From: Comamonadaceae bacterium
GTDB taxonomy: Bacteria > Pseudomonadota > Gammaproteobacteria > Burkholderiales > Burkholderiaceae_C
Direction: 5' to 3'
NCBI GenBank assembly: GCA_947466165.1
Contig: CANIDW010000052.1
Coordinates: 1 to 8,531, forward strand
Length of the DNA stretch: 8,531 bases
Shown: positions 6,878-8,531 of the stretch, in pieces
Position numbering within the stretch: the stretch's first letter is position 1
Layout of the letters: each line of letters opens with the position of its first letter
Program-made: the position numbers and the translations under genes
The notes under the pieces: model-generated
Told to the model about the DNA's origin: nothing
Seen by the model: the letters and a program-made list of their open reading frames with translations, nothing else
The model's database searches: none

Positions 6878-6911
6878 AAAAAGCAGCCTGAGTTTCAGGC
6901 TGCTTTTTTTT
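6878..6911 (+). terminator. Intrinsic terminator of rpmE2
   Basis: AGCAGCCTGA (6882-6891) pairs perfectly with TCAGGCTGCT (6895-6904) around a 3-nt GTT loop, and flanking A and T runs extend the stem to 14 bp. Eight consecutive T (6904-6911) follow. This is a textbook Rho-independent terminator and separates rpmE2 from the membrane-protein gene. Confidence 0.95.
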
Positions 6912-6982
6912 CGCCCAACAGGCGCTGTTTTCCCTCATCATTCAGGCTTACCTCCAGAAACCTCTGACTTCCCGCTTTTGCT

Positions 6983-8531
6983 TTGAACCTGCCCTCCCCC
7001 GCCATCATTGCCCAGTCTGCAGTTCGCAGGCTGCCGCGCCTTGCGCTGCTGTTGTTTGGCGTGGCTTATGTGCTGCCCGGTTTTGTCGGCCGTGGCCCTT
7101 GGAAGAGCGCTGACATCACAGCTTTTGGCGTGATGCAAGAGCTCGCTCAAACCGGCAGCGGCTGGTTGCAACCCAGCCTGATGGGTCAAACCGCCGGCCT
7201 GGACGGGCTGCTACCTTATTGGCTGGGGGCTGCGGCAATCTGGCTGCTGCCTTTTCTGGACCCGGCCCTGGCCGCACGCCTGCCCTATGTGGCGCTGCTG
7301 GCGTTGACGCTGCTGGGTACCTGGTACGCGGTTTACTACCTCACACGCAGCCCGCAAGCCCAACCCGTGGCCTTTGCCTTTGGCGGCGAAGCCAAACCCA
7401 CTGACTACGCCAGAGCGATCGCGGACGCCGGCCTGTTGGCGCTGCTGGCTTGTCTGGGACTGGCGCAGTTGTCGCACGAAACAACAGCCGGTATGGCCCA
7501 ACTCAGCTTTGCCACGCTGATGTTTTACAGCGTGGCAGCCAGTCCTTACCGCAGCCCCTGGCGGGTGCTGGGACCGGCATCCGCCTTTGTCACCGGCATC
7601 GTGGGGCTCTCGCTGAGCGGCGCGCCGGCAGTGGCCAGCTTGCTGGGGCTGGGCTGCGTTTTAGTGGAGTGGTCTCACAGCCGCTGGGGTGGTGTGACCG
7701 AAGAGCATGCGCCAAGCAGCCAGGGCGTGCAGGCAGACCCCCGGGGCTGGATGCTCTTGATCACCCTGGCCACCGCAGGCGCAGCGGCCCTGGCTTATGG
7801 GCTGGACCAGTGGGCCTGGCGCGTCAACTTCAACGCCCTGAACCCCAGCCGGGCCAGCACGGAGTGGGGCCGGATTTTGCGCTTGTTTTTATGGTTTCCG
7901 TGGCCGGCCTGGCCACTGGCTTTGTGGACCTTGTACCGCTGGCGGCTTCAACTTGCCAGCCGCCATGTGGCGCTGCCTCTTTGGTTTGCGGCGGTCGCTA
8001 TAGGGGCCACCGTGTTTACCAGCGCATTTGAGCGCGCCCTGCTGCTGGGCCTGCCGCCGCTGGCGGCGCTGGCGGCCTTTGCCCTGCCCACGCTCAGGCG
8101 CAGCGTGGCTTCGCTGATCGATTGGTTCACGTTGCTGTTTTTCACCTCGTGCGCGATCATCATCTGGCTGATCTGGGTGGCCATGCAAACCGGTGTTCCC
8201 AGGCCCATGGCGAACAATGTGGCCAAGCTGGCCCCCGGCTTTGAGCCTAGCTTCTCGGCGCTGGCCTTTGTGCTGGCACTGGCCGGCACTCTGGCTTGGG
8301 CTTGGCTGGTGAAATGGCGCACCGGCCAGCAACGTGCTGCCATCTGGAAATCTTTGATCCTGCCGGCCGGGGGTGCCACGCTGTGCTGGCTGCTGTTGAT
8401 GACTTTATGGCTGCCGGTGCTGGACTATGCGCGCAGCTATCTGCCGATGGCCCAGAAAGTCGCAAGACAAGTCAATCGGCACACCTGCGTCTCGGTGCTG
8501 GGCTTGAACTCCGCCCAGATCGCAGCGCTGC
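6983..8531 (+). CDS. Large multi-pass membrane protein, GT-C/ArnT-like glycosyltransferase candidate (C terminus outside window)
   Basis: The frame is open from a stop at 6965-6967 to the right edge, about 516 codons from the TTG at 6983. About 12 hydrophobic segments are visible: residues 20-36, 77-93, 100-120, 150-163, around 172-186, two within 195-230, then 255-274, 301-318, 329-345, 353-370, 381-402, 426-443 and 458-482. A hydrophilic tail, presumably periplasmic, begins near 485. A loop after the first segment contains GRGPWKSADITAFG (D44), then LQPSLMG and LLPYWLG. This resembles the first periplasmic loop of GT-C (PMT/ArnT) enzymes, which use lipid-linked sugar donors, but the usual Asp-Glu pair is Asp-Ile here, so activity is unproven. 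The start is uncertain: there is no ATG before residue 51, TTG 6983 has no good Shine-Dalgarno sequence, and GTG 7061 would cut into the first membrane segment. RRLPR before that segment fits an inside-positive N terminus. Confidence 0.65.
   Translation, partial: MNLPSPAIIAQSAVRRLPRLALLLFGVAYVLPGFVGRGPWKSADITAFGVMQELAQTGSGWLQPSLMGQTAGLDGLLPYWLGAAAIWLLPFLDPALAARLPYVALLALTLLGTWYAVYYLTRSPQAQPVAFAFGGEAKPTDYARAIADAGLLALLACLGLAQLSHETTAGMAQLSFATLMFYSVAASPYRSPWRVLGPASAFVTGIVGLSLSGAPAVASLLGLGCVLVEWSHSRWGGVTEEHAPSSQGVQADPRGWMLLITLATAGAAALAYGLDQWAWRVNFNALNPSRASTEWGRILRLFLWFPWPAWPLALWTLYRWRLQLASRHVALPLWFAAVAIGATVFTSAFERALLLGLPPLAALAAFALPTLRRSVASLIDWFTLLFFTSCAIIIWLIWVAMQTGVPRPMANNVAKLAPGFEPSFSALAFVLALAGTLAWAWLVKWRTGQQRAAIWKSLILPAGGATLCWLLLMTLWLPVLDYARSYLPMAQKVARQVNRHTCVSVLGLNSAQIAAL

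Noticed and set aside
6489..6986. Plus-strand open frame of 165 codons covering rpmE2 in another frame
   Set aside because: It overlaps the clear bL31 gene and its terminator, and has no recognisable protein features.
7450..8031. Plus-strand open frame of 193 codons inside the membrane-protein gene
   Set aside because: It is a shifted-frame shadow of the continuous membrane-protein frame, which has hydrophobic periodicity throughout.
1..8531. CRISPR array, tRNA, phage or defence island
   Set aside because: No regularly spaced repeats, no cloverleaf-type sequence noticed, and all genes are core repair, redox, transcription, ribosome or envelope types. AddAB-type enzymes can affect phage DNA but are general repair proteins.

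Overview
The window looks like an ordinary chromosomal segment of a betaproteobacterium, most likely Burkholderiales and probably Comamonadaceae (Rhodoferax/Polaromonas-like). This is inferred from high-GC codon use, the AddAB-like repair gene pair, the trxA - rho - type B rpmE gene order, and a GC-rich dispersed-type repeat after rho. I cannot name a species from sequence alone. I see no mobile element, CRISPR array, tRNA, rRNA or phage gene.

Left half, minus strand (1-4301): two overlapping genes for a recombination-repair helicase-nuclease of the AddAB type. The upstream gene (4301 to 1788) encodes the 837-residue AddB-like subunit, with an iron-sulphur-type PD-(D/E)XK nuclease domain at its C terminus. 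The downstream gene starts at 1791 with a 4-base ATGA overlap and runs off the left edge. It encodes the UvrD/AddA-like motor, and its first 597 residues are visible. Together they would process double-strand DNA ends for RecA loading.

Right half, plus strand (4435-8531): thioredoxin trxA, transcription terminator factor rho, ribosomal protein bL31 type B (rpmE2), and the first about 516 residues of a large multi-pass membrane protein, probably GT-C/ArnT-like, that runs off the right edge. trxA and the repair pair are divergent across a 133-base region. trxA, rho and rpmE2 each have their own candidate extended -10 promoter (TGN-CAYAAT) and look like separate transcription units.

The most interesting non-coding stretches are three. 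The rho leader (about 155 nt) has a 5' hairpin followed by a C-rich, G-poor segment that could serve Rho autoregulation. The rho-rpmE2 gap holds two hairpin-forming repeat copies 90 bp apart. A GCCGGC inverted repeat sits where the trxA -35 element should be. I find no convincing undescribed system. The items of real but modest interest are the AddB-like protein that lacks an N-terminal Walker A motif, and the regulatory structures around rho.
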